Translations under genes and position numbers: made by a program | In this document: positions 45,662 through 57,180 of the stretch, piece by piece | Numbering within the stretch: position 1 is the stretch's first letter | Layout of the letters: every line of letters starts with the position of its first letter | Source of the DNA: Neoceratodus forsteri | Lineage: Eukaryota > Chordata > Ceratodontiformes > Ceratodontidae | Assembly: GCA_016271365.2 (NCBI GenBank) | Contig: CM028136.1 | Span: 473,182,001 to 473,246,000, forward strand | DNA length: 64,000 bases | Reading direction: 5' to 3' | The notes under the pieces: generated by a model | The model's input: the letters and a program-made list of their open reading frames with translations, nothing else | Told to the model about the DNA's origin: nothing | Database searches by the model: none

Positions 45662-45826
45662 ATGTTACAAGTGCATTAATCACCTACTGCGTCGTGCTGT
45701 ACCATGGATTAATGCCCGCTGGGTGGTTGGAAGCCCTCGGCCTTCAGCCTCGAGTGCCAACCCCACCAGCAGGGCATTAATCCACGGTAGAGCCCTCCTC
45801 TGTTGGTGATTAATGCTTACATGTTT
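45662..45826. repeat. Long hairpin A with 'ctcggcc' core
   Basis: An inverted repeat of about 165 bp. Outer arms pair 'gcattaatcacc' with 'ggtgattaatgc', and middle arms pair 'taccatggattaatgccc' with 'gggcattaatccacggta'. The inner core reads 'ggaagccctcggcct' then 'tcagcctcgagtgccaacc'. The same inner core occurs in hairpin B (46692-46804, reverse strand). Confidence 0.8.
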
Positions 45827-46194
45827 GCTGGGATACAGTTGTTGACAAAGAATGATAATATTACATGATTTCAAATAAATGCAGAGTTACCACTTGAAGG
45901 ATGTAGCAATAAACAACACTTAATCAGTGTGGTATAGCCCTTGTGTAAGTGCCAGGTGTTAAGGTAGGAGGAGCCTCCAGATGAAGTGAAAGGAGGGGCC
46001 GGAGCAGCCAGAGAAGGCATTATCATGGTATAGTCAAATGGGCAGGGCAGAGATGTATGGGTGGGATGGACAGGACAGGGGGTAGGAAGGAAGGGGGAGA
46101 TAAGGGGGGGTATGTCAGGTGTGGGAGAGGTGGTAAAGATGGAGTAAGGGTTGGCCAAAGGTAGCTGGTGACATGTTAATAGTGAGTCTTTAGG

Positions 46195-49100
46195 CTAGCT
46201 AGAGTTATGTATTACAGGAACAAGCATTTTCAAATGCAAGGCGCGAGTGGATCCCAGATTTGAATAGACTGAGTATTTTACAGTAGCAGGGTGAAAATGG
46301 CAGGTCATTGAACCATTTGGGTACTCAATATGAGATGGAACTCTGAGCCAGTGTGATGTGCTTGAAAGGCACTTGGAGCCCACCTTTAGCTGTGCTTCTA
46401 GTGTTGACACTGTAATACCCATATTTGAACAGGGAGGAGGTTGAGTCAGGGGTTTTGCCAACTAAGGATCTTTTTTTACCAGCAGGCAGGTCTGGTACTG
46501 GGCCCTGGATCTGAAGGGGAGCCATTCAGTTTCTTTGTATAGGGTGCAGTGATGGGTGAGATAATCGGCCCCTAGGACCAGATGGCACATCTTGTTGAGT
46601 AGTATCATGACCCTCTTTAACACAGTGTAAGAGCCAGCACCATAGATGATGAGGCCGTAGTCTATGGTGGATAATAAAGGAATAATGCATGACAGGGTGT
46701 GTGTCGTGCTCAGATAATGCCACACCTGGGAGGGTTGGGCACGAGGCCGCAGGCCGAGTGCTTCCAATGCCCCAGGTGTGGCATTATCCCAAACGATACA
46801 TACCCTGGAGTACATTATTCCTATTATACAATGGCTCATTGTTATACAGAATAAAAAAATTAATTTTAAAGATGTTTTTGTGTGGAAAAATATTTTTGGT
46901 TTTTAAGAGAAAATGAAACAATCAAGAAAATGCTCCATAAAATGTTCAATCAAAGGTTCCATAAAATGCTCAAAGGCTCCATAAAATGCTCATCTATAGG
47001 TTCGCAGTGAGGCTGAGACTAGACCTGTGGCGTCATGCTGGGATAACGCCATGGGTCCAGCCCCAAACTGACCAATCACAGTCCAAGATTCTTTCTTGCC
47101 ATTGTATAATACTGAGTAGCGTGTAATTAGCTTCAAGGCATCTGGGGTCATAGACTGTCTGTGGCAATATAGGATGCCCAGTTTTGTGTTAGCCATTTTG
47201 ACCACGTGGTTGATGTGCTTAGAGAAGGTGAGGGTGTCGTTTAGGTGAACACCTAGATATTTTAAGGTGGATACTTGTTCCAGAGTGTCCCCCTTGGAGC
47301 TACAAATCAAGAGTGAGCTGAACTTTTTTTTGCTCTGAGGGACAGTGAAGAACATGCTCTTCGTCTTTTTATACTAGCAGTTTGTTCATAGCGAACCATT
47401 ATTCAAGTCCAAGGACGTTATCTTGCAGCTCAGCTGTGATTGCGGTCAGCTGTTTGCCAGATATTGAGATGACTGCATCATCAGCATATAATACTGAGTG
47501 TGTTGGGCAGTTAGAGGGTAAGTTGTTGATGAATAAGCTAAAGAGGAGTGGCCCAAGGATGGACCCTTGGGGGACTCCAAGGTTCACTTCCCTATGTTGT
47601 GAGATCTAGCTGCTAATTCTCACATGTTGTAGTCTGTGTGAGAGATAGCTGTGGAACCAGGCCACAGTGCCTGTGGATAGACCAGTAGGTAAGAGGCAGT
47701 TTAGTAGCAGGTGGTGATTAATGGTATCAAATGCCTTTGTGAGGTCTATAAAGATAGACCCCACAGCATAACCATTGTCAAGGGTGTTATAAATCTGAGA
47801 GGTGTAATCAATTAGTGAAATGTGGGTTGAGTGTTTTTCCAGAACCTGTGCTGTTGGTTACAGAGGAGGTTATTTTTGTCTAGGTATTCGGTGAGTTGGT
47901 CTGCAACTAGGGCTTTGGAAAGGGGTGGGAGGTGTAGAATGGAGATAAGTTTGTAATTGGAGAGGTTTGTTCTATCCCCTGATTTAAAAACTGAGGTGAC
48001 AAGTGCTGCCTTCTACTTGTCAGAGAACACACCAGTTCTAAGTGAAACATTAAAGATTTTTGAGAGAGAGTCAGAAAGTTTGTTGAGGGTGAGGGCTATC
48101 ATCTTCACGTCTACTTGGTCATTCCCCATCCTCGTCTTTCCTAGAACCTGCTTGACATACCTGAGGGTTTCTGACAGGGTGACCAGCCTGAAATAGAAAG
48201 GAGGGTCTCCACTGCTACAGGGAGCTTGCTTATTTGCTTCGGGGAGTTCATCTTGCGATACCTGGGTGAGGTAGTCACAAGGGAGAATAGAGCTTAAGTC
48301 AGTGAACGCTGGGCTGAAAGCATCTGCAATATCCCTTGGTTCCTGGAGGGTCTTTGTGCCTGTTATAATGAGGTCAGGTGGTGCTCTGGATGTCTTTCCA
48401 GTGAGGGATTTTACAGAGTCCCAAAAATCCTTCCCATGGCCCCAGTTTCTGGTCAGGAGGTCTTTGTAATAGGATGCCTTGGCAAGCCAAATAAGCGTTG
48501 TGCACTTATTACATGCAGCCCTATAGGCAGTTAGGTCTTCCTGGGCCCTTGTTGCCTTTGCCTTGTGCCATAGGATGTCCCTCAGGTGCATGAGTTCAAT
48601 GAGAGATCCTGTGAGCCATGGGTTAGCTGAACCTCTAGCCTTGTTAGTCCTAAAGGGCACAAAGATATCACAGGCCTTAGTGAAAGCCTGCATGAAGAAT
48701 TCAAGGGTCCGGTTGCTGTCCACAGTGGTTTCCAGTGGTACTAGTCAATGAACCTCAGATGTAGTTTGAAGGCATCAAGCTGCCCTGTTCTGAGCTTGCG
48801 ATTTCTCTTGACCATAGGAAGACACTTTATGAACTTGTTTGTCCAGGTGCACAAGACTGGGGAGTGATCACTGAGGGAGTTGGGTAGGACTGACACCTCA
48901 GTGATGTGCTCTGGGCATGAGGTGAGGAGTCAATCTATGAGTGTACTTCTGCTCATTTTATTGTTATATCTGGTTGCCTGTGTTACCATCTGAGTCAGGT
49001 ATAGGTCAGATATCTGGTCCCTGGCCACAGAGGGATCCTGTGATTGCCAGTTTGTATTGAATCCCCCTAGGATGACTTGCTCCCACTTATGCTTGAGCTG

Positions 49101-49576
49101 TTCCTGGTTACTTATGAACTGCTCAGCCCCGGTGCTGCATTTGTATGGGGGTATAGAAATGGTGGAGGGTAATAGGAATTTATTTTGTCATCCTATGCTG
49201 AGCTTAATACTTAGTATCTTGGCCTTCTTTGTATTCAGGCTGCTTGGTAGTAGTTATCCTCTGCTGTTCCACCTAAGGTATACCAAGCAACCCCTTCCCC
49301 CCCCCGTTTGGATAGCCGGTCTTGGTGGAAAGTGATATAACCATCCAGAGCAACTGTCTCATTGCTGACCTTAGGTGAGAGCCAGGCCTCTGTTAGTATG
49401 ATAATGTCAGGTTTGGTTACCTCTACCCAAGCCTGGAATTGCGGCAGCTTTGGCAGGAGGCTGCCTATCTTTAGTGAGACAATCTTAAGTTGGCCAAATT
49501 TCATTTGTGTGTTTACAAACTGGGGTCCTGAACTGGGGTTCACATTTCCTGACATTAGTAGCATTATCATGATCAT
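46195..49576 (-). pseudogene. L2/CR1-type LINE ORF2, reverse strand (YADD family)
   Basis: A LINE different from copies A-D. On the reverse strand, 49576-49235 is the AP-endonuclease start: KIGSLLPKLPQFQAWVEVTK, PDIIILTEAWLSP (catalytic Glu), and 'DRLSKRGGEG'. The linker at 48723-48013 is open for 236 codons (PWLTGSLIELMHLRDILWHK, then GKDFWDSVKSLTGK). The RT at 47587-47399 has [20 protein letters not shown] and the box SVLYADDAV, an intact YADD. The thumb at 47355-47060 has LKYLGVHLNDTLTFSKHIN. After an insertion (about 46690-47100) the C-terminus resumes: LLSTIDYGLIIYGAGS, then TEWLPFRSRAQYQTC, and a final 'tRs' region to 46195. Frameshifts separate the blocks. Just before the endonuclease the protein reads MLLMSGNVNPSSGP, reminiscent of the 2A-like motif in some L2/CR1 LINEs. 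Confidence 0.85.
46692..46804. repeat. Long hairpin B, inserted in the LINE
   Basis: An inverted repeat of about 113 bp pairing 'cagggtgtgtgtcgtgc' with 'gatacataccctg', and 'ataatgccacacctggg' with 'ccaggtgtggcattat'. The inner core, read on the reverse strand, is 'ggaagcactcggcct' then 'gcggcctcgtgcccaaccc', matching hairpin A. It interrupts the LINE coding text between the thumb and the 'STIDYG' block. Confidence 0.8.
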
Positions 49577-49723
49577 CTGTCATAACAAACGGGACCAAGT
49601 TAACCAGTTAGAGCCTATTGTCTTTGTTTTAGGTTGCTTAGGGTCAGAGGTAGGGGGTAGGGTGCAACTGAAGAGTAGGGCAGCTATTGGGAGATAGTGT
49701 GGTGTCAGCATTTTGAAGGTTTA

Positions 49724-50250
49724 AATCAAGAAGGACATAGCACTGCTGGAGAGGGTCCAGAGGAGGGCAACCAGGATGATTCAGGGCATGAGAGAAAGGA
49801 CCTATGAGGAAAGGCTGGAAGAACTTGGGCTGTACTCACTGAAGGAGAGGAGAGACAGGGGTGACATGACAGGGGTCTTCAAATATGTAAAAGGGATAAA
49901 CAGGGGCGGAGCCAAAGAAATGTTCAGGCTAAAGAAAGGGGACACAACCAAGGAGCATGAATAGAAGCTGGAGGGGGGAAATTACAGGGGAGAATGTAGA
50001 AAGCATTATTTCACTGAGAGGGTGCTGGGACCATGGAATGCACTGCCTGGGAGTCTGGTGGAGGACGGCACAGTGGAAGGCTTCAAGAGGTGGTGGGACA
50101 GGTGCATGGGTAAACTGAAGCTGAAGATGACTGTCTCAGGGGCTGGGGGTGGGAGAGTGAGCACCCAAAAGGGGCTGGCTACCGAGCAGACGCAAAAGAC
50201 CATCAGGCCTATTCTGCTGGCTTTTAGTATGTTAGTATGTTTGTGGCTGT
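49724..50250 (+). mobile_element. CR1-type LINE 3' fragment (third subfamily)
   Basis: Translates to the CR1 C-terminal region: ALLERVQRRATRMIQGMRER at the start (one base shift), YEERLEELGLYSLKERRDRG and MTGVFKYVKGINR, then 'WNALPGSLVEDGTVEGFKRW'. It ends in a 'gtatgttagtatgtt' tail rather than 'tatgtttctatg', which marks a different subfamily from copies A-D. 5' truncated. Confidence 0.8.
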
Positions 50251-51067
50251 TGTTTAGATGCAATAGGCTGGTGGGGTACTGTTATTGTTCCACGTGAAGA
50301 GAAGTTTTGATGCAGAAGGGCTCCTGTGTGCCTAGGAAAGAGCAGAAGTGAGGTTTTATTCTCAGTGTGCCTGACAACTCCAAAATAGGTGGCGAGGAAA
50401 TACAGTGAAAGCAGCATTTTATGGGGGTCTGCTTCTTGGTTATTTAGGATGGAGAAAGGACTACCCTGGGAATTGTGGGCTGGTCGTGTAACCCACGGTC
50501 TTGTTGGTTAGCAATGATTTCCAGCCAGGTGAGCACTGATCAATGTGGTCCGAAATTTGTCTGTGGTCTGATTCCATATGTGGGTTAGGCCCCGACTATG
50601 TATCTTAATGTGAGGAGGGGGATGGCTATGTCAGAAGGCAGCAAAGGGGTTGTACTCTACATTGCCAGAATTAGGATAAGGATTGCAGGAACCTAGCATA
50701 CAATTGTACCCCCAAGATAGTGTAGTGGTAAGGGTACTCAACTCTGGTACAGAGGATTGTAGGTTCAAATCCACACAGAACAGAATGTGGAAGTATTAAG
50801 GAATGCTACCAGAAAATGGGGTAGCCAGGAAGGTGAAATGGCCATACAAGAGGCAAGAACAGGCTAGAGGATGAGTCAGAGTATTCAGGAGGAGCAACAG
50901 TAGCAATATGCTCAAGGGCGACTCCTAGTAGTGACATGGTATAACAAACTAATGTGATAGTGGGGGTCTCATCACATAATCATGTGACCGGTCACATGAC
51001 CCCTATGAGGTATAAATCAAAGACCAGCCCTGGGTGGGGGGCAGAGCAGTCGACGAGCTAACACATG
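50251..51067. other. Unclassified flank with one SINE head
   Basis: Apart from the tRNA-like segment at 50705-50785, I see nothing I can name. 'ctgggaattgtgggctgg' near 50470 resembles a motif common in LTR promoters but has no supporting context. Confidence 0.3.
50705..50785 (+). mobile_element. tRNA-derived SINE head
   Basis: A box 'gatagtgtagtggtaagg' and, at normal tRNA spacing, a perfect B box 'ggttcaaatcc'. It resembles Asp/Glu-type tRNAs in the D-arm but lacks a good acceptor stem, so it is a SINE head rather than a tRNA gene. Confidence 0.6.
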
Positions 51068-52558
51068 GGGTGGGATATTCAGAAGGGTCGTGCATGGCGC
51101 AACACAGTTGCACCATAAGCAACCCACTGATGTGTCTGGCACAATATTCAAAAGAGAAAGTGCCTGGCACAAATCCCGATGTGCCAGAGTGCATCAGTAA
51201 TGTATGCTGCGCAAGTGGGAGAGGGCATACCCATGCATGCTCTGTACATCCCAATATTCAGCCCGGGATGTGCTGAGTCCATGCAGGCGCAACCCCTACT
51301 TGCACTGCACACAGCTGAGCTAGAAAAAAAAGGAGCAACAGCTGGCCACCCACAGGTGAGCTGCCATATTGCAGGGCACAACACGGCAGCTGCCAGCTGT
51401 GGGTGGCCACCCGAGCTCCAGCGCCACCATCCGTCGTGGTAGTGCCCCCCCATGCCCAATCATGGGCAGAAGTATTAAACAAACAGTCCTATCTCCCTGG
51501 TGGTCCAGTGGACCGCGTCCAGCCTGATCGCGGGCATAGGTTTTAACATATTACATACCAATCCATCCCTGGTGGTCCAGCGGTACCCCCCTCCCCACCT
51601 GCCCACTGAGCCCCACCACCCCGCTCCCCTCCAGTCAGCGACGGGTGACAGCTCCCCAACTGCAAGCCGCCCCACCACCCACCGACTGACTGTGTAGAGT
51701 AGAGCTGTACACCCATTAGTACACAGTGTGGGCCAATGGGCGTGCAGACCGTACCATACTACACAGTCCAGATATGTGAATGGATCTGGACTGTGAGTAC
51801 CATCGCGATCAGCATGCCCATTGGCCACACTGTGGACCAGTAAGGCATACAATACTGTATACAATCAGTCAGCGGGGAGGCGGGGGGTGGCTTCTTGATC
51901 AACTGTCACCTACGTGACGACAAGCAGTGGTGGGGCGTCGAGCGGAAATCAGTGGACCAGAGATGAACAATGCTCTCTTAAAACCCGCGTGTCAGGCCAG
52001 ACTGATCCTGGGCGACCAAGATATAGGACTTCTTACTTTATACATATGCCCGCGATTGGGCTGGGAGCATTCCACTGGACCTCCAGGGATATAGGGCTTC
52101 TTATTTTATACATATGCCCGAGATCGGGCAGTGGGGCACTTTGCCACTTGTGCAGGGGGCGTCGGTCCCTGATGGCTGCAGCCTGGCAGGGCGTCAAGCG
52201 CAAATCACCAAGAATCAGAGCACCTGCATGCAAATGGGGCCATAATGGCAAGCAAATGGCCCCATTTGTGCCTTGCATACATTATGGCCCCATTTGCATG
52301 TGCACTTTTGAATATCGCAGTTGATGCACCTAGCGCAACGGAACTTGCACTAGCGCATCCCCCTGCCCCTCTCTGGCCACTTGTGCTGGTGCAGTGCCAC
52401 TGCGCCATGCACAATGTGGGTGGCCATAGAGCGATATTCAACAGTGCTGAGCCCTGGTGCAGCACCATTGAATATCACCCTGTCAGCATCCTGTCACATC
52501 CCAGTTGCGCTGCACCCAGGCTTGCGCCACAGCCTGGCGCAGTCTGAATATCCCATCC
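51068..52558 (-). mobile_element. Foldback Harbinger-like MITE, copy 2
   Basis: A 1,491-bp relative of the element at 3387-5069, in the opposite orientation. Termini are GGGTGGGATATTCAGA (left) and GGATGGGATATTCAGA (right, reverse strand), with a direct ATG on both sides (51065-51067 and 52559-52561). The core is palindromic around 51785 ('cagtccagatatgtgaatg' against 'gatctggactgtg'). Shared blocks with copy 1 include 'ccctggtggtccagtgg', 'cacaggtgagctgc', and the 'catgcaaatggggccat' hairpin near 52230-52300. No coding capacity. Confidence 0.85.
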
Positions 52559-52696
52559 ATGGCATGCATAAGCTTCAACAAAGCTGAGAGGCTCTGTTTT
52601 CCAGTACCTTGTTTCACTGTGCTGCTGGATGCTCTGTGGGAGGTAAAATGGAGGAGTCTGTGGAGAAGCAGAAAGAGATAAGGATTATACTGACTC

Positions 52697-53440
52697 ATTT
52701 GACTCAGTTGATTATATACTGACTCATTTTTGAACTTTGAATATTTTAAGATGCATGAACAAATTTTCTAGGTGGTCCTTGAGAGATTTATTTTTTTATT
52801 GTGCAATAATACTGACAACTGATATTATCTTGTAAAAATATTGTTAAAACACTTTAGGCTTTAATGTTTATGGAGTGTGTTAACTGGTTGAGAGTACAGT
52901 TTAGAATATATCTCCAGATGAGTTTAATTACGTATGAATGTTTTGAACAGTTGATCATACAAGGTACATTTTTCTTATTCCCCTCTTATTTCCGTACATA
53001 TATTTCTGTTGTATGCTTTTTTATCATACAATACTATCAAGTTTTAACTTGGACATTTGTGATATTAAATGTAAAGATCTTGCTTTTAATTTTGAATGCA
53101 TTCTCCTAACACATACATTCATTAATAATTTCAGTTACAGGCTTTGCCTGCTTGAGTGTTCAGCTTATCTAATGGATTTGATCTTGAAAAGATTCTCAGT
53201 AACAGTAAGCTAATGGGATGTTTTCATTCCATTTAAATTTGCGATTTTTTGAAATAGGTACTTTTAACAAAATTAGATTTGTTTCTGTTTTTTTTTTATG
53301 TATGATCTAGTAATTAATAGATTGTGACTTTGAACAATTGTCATAATTCCCGAGGAAGGACTTGGTTGGTCTGAAAGCTTAGAGATTGTTTTCTTTTTGT
53401 AACATCTATGTTAGTCCAATAAAAGGTATCAAACCATTTG
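52697..53440 (+). mobile_element. Penelope-like element, 5' fragment (pLTR part)
   Basis: Matches 40355-41290 without the SINE, through 'taacatctatgttagtccaataaaaggtatc'. No ORF follows. It supplies the empty site for the SINE insertion and a second copy of the hammerhead-like segment (53347-53382). Confidence 0.8.
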
Positions 53441-55416
53441 CTTCTGGATAGGTTGAATGGTGTGAGAAAGGGAGCATGTGTGGTAATTAATTCTCAAATG
53501 TCTGAAAGCTCTTAAAGATTTGAGTGTTTCTAAAGCTATAGGGTGGGATATTCAGAAATGTGCCAGACACCAGTGCAAGGCTGGCACAGTGCAAATCCAG
53601 TGTGTCATGGTGCAATGAGCGCAATATTCAAAGGTTGCGCATGGTGACATGCGGCAACGCAACATGACTGAATATTGCATGGATGCGCCAGAGCACAGTC
53701 AGAGGTGTGCCAGGGAGCAACACAACATGTGCAATAGGGCAACCATTGATGCACAAGGGACTGAGGAAGATGCGCCAAGGTACAAATGGACAAGCCACAG
53801 GCACAGCAGGGAGCAAGGCACCGGAGAAGAGGGGGTGGCCACTGGGGAGGTGGTGGAGCCATGCCGAGAGGCACAGCCAGCCCACAAAGTAACACCGCCC
53901 AAGGAGTGCTAGCATGTAGCCAGCCCCTGTCCATGAGCACCAGAGCGGTGGATGTATGAAAAGGTGGTACCAATGGCCAAGGGTGGGCTGCCACAGACCA
54001 CTTCCTGCTGGATGACATGCCCCAACCCATCTGGTCTACAGCCAGCCACACCCTGGCACATGGCACCCAACACACATGCCACACAGCCTGAACAGCCAGC
54101 CCATGGCCACCGCAGTGCACAGCCACTGACTGATGGGTAAACACCACCATGCATGGCTCACAGAACAACACCGGAGCACCACACAGCCACCCACCACACC
54201 ACTGCAGCATGGCTCCGCTCGACAGCTGCAAAGCAGACATGGACACAGATGGGCAAACAAAGCAAACTGTATTAAATAACTATTCGCAACACAAAACAGG
54301 GAACAAGGCAGGGGAAACCATTTACAAAGCAGGAAAAGGGTAGGTAAGGGAGGAATGGGGACAGGGGACAGGACTATACAATGGAACAGGGGAAGGCAGG
54401 GAAAGGGTGGTCAGATGCAGGAATGGCAACAACGGCCCCTATGGGCGGCCACGTCCCACCACCTGGCGCTGACACCTGCACTGCCCCCCCAGCAGGAGCC
54501 ATCTTGTCAGCCTTGCAGTCTCCAGGGTGGCAGTGGTTATCGCAATGATGCATCGTAGGAGGCAGCCGTAGTGTGGCTGATGACCTCCCCATTGGACACT
54601 TATGGCAAAGGAAGAAACAGGTGATCAGTGCTTGTCCAGGGCACCCCAGACCTCCCACCATGCACAACGGACAGTGGGGACACACGCTCCTGGGGTGGCA
54701 CCCTGGCCACCCACAGTGGGTGGGCCTTCGACTGCCACTGACCCGGCATGCCATGGCTATGCAAAGCACTGAACACCTCTGCCCAAGGGCCAACCACCAG
54801 CACAGTGGCAGGTAGGTGGCATGGTGCAGCACCAGGACCGCAGTGGCACAGGTGGCAGCCGGACGCACCCACAGCCCACCAACAGCTGCCACACATGTGC
54901 CATGGCCACCCCATGGGTACCATGCACACTGCGGGCTGAACACAGCTGCCATGGCTCAGCGCACGGGGGTGAGGCCATAGCCCCACCCCCACCGACCACC
55001 CTGCACAACAATGTATGAATGCACAGCACCTACCTACCTGCCTGCCATGGTGCTGCACGTGCTGGTCCAGCAGGTCCTCCCCATGGTCCCGCAGCTCATG
55101 CTTAAGGGCCCACAGCAGCCAGCCATGGCCCACCAGGTGCCCCCACTGCCCTGGCTCTCCTCCAGTCTTCAGGACCTAGGACAAGAACAAAAACAAGCAC
55201 ACATCAGTACACAGCAACACCATGAGCCCACCACCCTCACCCCCCAAGCAAAGAGTGCACCCCAACCTGGCACAGCTGCAGAGCAGTGGCACAGCGCAAT
55301 CAGTGAAGTGCAATGCCAGGCCACAGGGCATGCAGCAACAGCACCCCACCCAGCATGACATGCACCCTGCCAGCCCCATGGAAAACTGGACGTGCACAGA
55401 TGCAGGCGGAGCACAC

Positions 55417-55750
55417 TTACCTGGCCGTGGCACAGGCCCCCTTCCGGATGCGCGCCTGCAATGACCTGAGCCTCTCCAGGTCCTGCCTCAATAGGTCCCC
55501 ATAATGGTGGTGACACCACTCCCTCATGCGCCGCACACTGGTTGCCTGTACGAGGCCATCAGCCACATCTTGCCACACCTCAATCCTGGGCCTGTCAAGG
55601 GGCTGCTGTCCAAATAGGCTGGTAGTGTGGGGCTCCACCTGGGCCACCAGGTTCACCAGCTCTACCTGGCTCAGTTCTGAGAATGGGGCACTGTGCTCCA
55701 TGGCATGCTTCCTCCACAATGAAACAGTTCAAAATGGCACCCTGTAGTGC
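55417..55750 (-). pseudogene. Myb/SANT-like Harbinger protein 1
   Basis: The reverse-strand reading frame gives a trihelix-like Myb/SANT domain: FSELSQVELVNLVAQVEPHT, SLFGQQPLDRPRIEVWQDVA and DGLVQATSVRRMREWCHHHY, then GDLLRQDLERLRSLQARIRK. Spacing of W, the VA..V segment and the R...C..rY.DL helix matches the Myb-like partner proteins of Harbinger elements. Such proteins bind TIRs and help import the transposase. The frame ends at a consensus splice donor (gccag^gtaagt at about 55421). A candidate acceptor (ttgttcttgtcctag) lies at about 55172 and a further donor (gcag^gtaggt) near 55038, so a multi-exon gene is possible. The joined frame is not clean, so I call only the first exon. Confidence 0.65.
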
Positions 55751-55974
55751 ACAAGCTCCACGTGCTCGGGATGCTCATCTCACCTGGAGATGCACTGCCT
55801 GCCTCAATTGCTCATCCCCGGGGATGCATAGCATGGGCATGGCCACGGCCACACTGGCACGTGGGTCAGAGGTCCCTGGGGGCATAGGCATGGCAGGAGT
55901 CAGCACGCGCAATGTGTGCATGTGCGCTATAGGGGCCATGATGCATGTTGCATAATAGGGACCTGAGAGCACCA

Positions 55975-56125
55975 TGCCCTACAGGCCTGATAGTGCTCGA
56001 GCGCCATAGGCCCTATAGCGCCTGAGCACCATAGGCCTTATAGCACCCGAGCGCCATGGGCCCTAAAGTGCCTGCATGCCAGAGGCACTATAGTGCCCGA
56101 GCGCCATAGGCCCTATAGTGCATAG
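55975..56125 (+). repeat. 25-bp minisatellite with palindromic unit
   Basis: Five to six consecutive 25-bp units, for example 'cgagcgccataggccctat' plus 'agcgcc', starting near 55999, 56024, 56048, 56073 and 56098. Each unit is nearly self-complementary ('gcgccatagg' pairs with 'cctatagcgc'). It lies between the two divergently oriented Myb-like genes. Confidence 0.85.
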
Positions 56126-56387
56126 GGCACAATGGCCGCTAATAGTGCACCTATCGCATGCTGCACAATAGGCGGTGGTACATGCTGTGGCACATGTGTG
56201 TTGATGAGTGCACTGCGCACGTCACAACATTACGCCATGACTTCTGCCAGTGCAAGTCCATTGAGCAAGGTGCAACAATGCGATATTCAGCTGGCATATG
56301 CAGATTAGCTCATCAGCCTATCCGTTGTGCACTGGGGGAATTTGCATCTCATTGCTGTTGCACATCAGCCCATTTGCATGCGATGCG

Positions 56388-56396
56388 CTATAAAGG
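56388..56396 (+). promoter_or_regulatory. TATA box for Myb-like gene 2
   Basis: 'ctataaagg' in a GC-rich stretch, about 30 bp before a plausible transcription start and about 50 bp before a splice donor (ccgag^gtaagt at 56440). Confidence 0.5.
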
Positions 56397-56537
56397 CGTT
56401 GCAGGACCGCACAGGCCATGGACTGGTATTGCAACCAACCGAGGTAAGTTGGGCCTGCTGAGGGGACAGACAGCACAGTGGGATGGTTGGCTGATGTGGA
56501 CCGCTGTAGCCACTAACCTCATGTCACTGCCCACAGG

Positions 56538-57180
56538 TAGCAGCAAGTCGAATGTGAGGAGGGTGAGGAGCGTGGGCTAGCCTGCATGCACAGGCCCAAC
56601 TGTACGAAGGTGGAGGCAGATGCCCTGTTCGAGGAGTACCCAACAGGGAGCCTCTGCTGAGTGGTGCAACTGGCACACCCAGGCCAGGGCTGCAGCCTGG
56701 GAGGAGGTGGCGGAGGCTGTGAACCAACAGGGTAGCCACCAGCAATCTGTACAGGAGTACAAGAAGAAGGTGGGCATTGACAAGTGTTGGATCAAGGAGA
56801 AGGTGGCAGCCATACGGGCCACAAGGTCAGCCACAGGTGGGAGCCAGGCCAACATGCCCCAGCTCATGCCGCAGGAGGAGCTGGTGGCAGCCACCATGCA
56901 GCGCAGCGCTGTCGAAGGTGTGCCGGGCAGTGGCTTCCAGACTGGAGGGAGCCCATCACTGCATGGTAGGTACAGCAGCATCGGGGGTGGGGGGCCATGG
57001 CAGCGGTGGCACTAATGCATCTGTGTTCCCTTTCAGCACCGGAACGCCAGCATGCAGTGGCAGGAGCAGCTGCATCTGCTGTGGGGGCCATGCCCAGCCC
57101 TGGAGGACCAGCCATCCACCTTCACTGGTGTCTAGGGGCCCAAATGGCTGCAGCACACCACTACCATCTGACTGGATGAC
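56538..57180 (+). pseudogene. Myb/SANT-like Harbinger protein 2
   Basis: A second Myb/SANT-like protein, related to the NAIF1-type partner proteins of Harbinger transposases. The domain starts RPNCTKVEADALFEE (56600-56645), and after a 1-nt shift continues AAAWEEVAEAVNQQGSHQQS and VQEYKKKVGIDKCWIKEKVA, followed by the family hallmark RATRSATGGSQ and MPQEELVAATMQRSAVEGVP. The exon seems to be framed by an acceptor at about 56537 (ctgcccacag) and a donor at 56966 (catg^gtaggt). A short intron ends at about 57036 (tgttccctttcag). Downstream text to about 57900 is rich in Gly, Gln and Ala and may hold the C-terminus. The frameshift near 56645 makes this copy defective. Confidence 0.7.

Noticed and set aside
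50705..50785. Genuine tRNA gene
   Set aside because: A and B boxes are good, but the acceptor stem does not pair. Similar heads occur elsewhere in the window as SINEs.
53605..55519. Long reverse-strand open frames rich in Cys, His and Trp
   Set aside because: GC-rich, stop-poor DNA gives such frames by chance. Only 55417-55750 shows a real Myb/SANT pattern.
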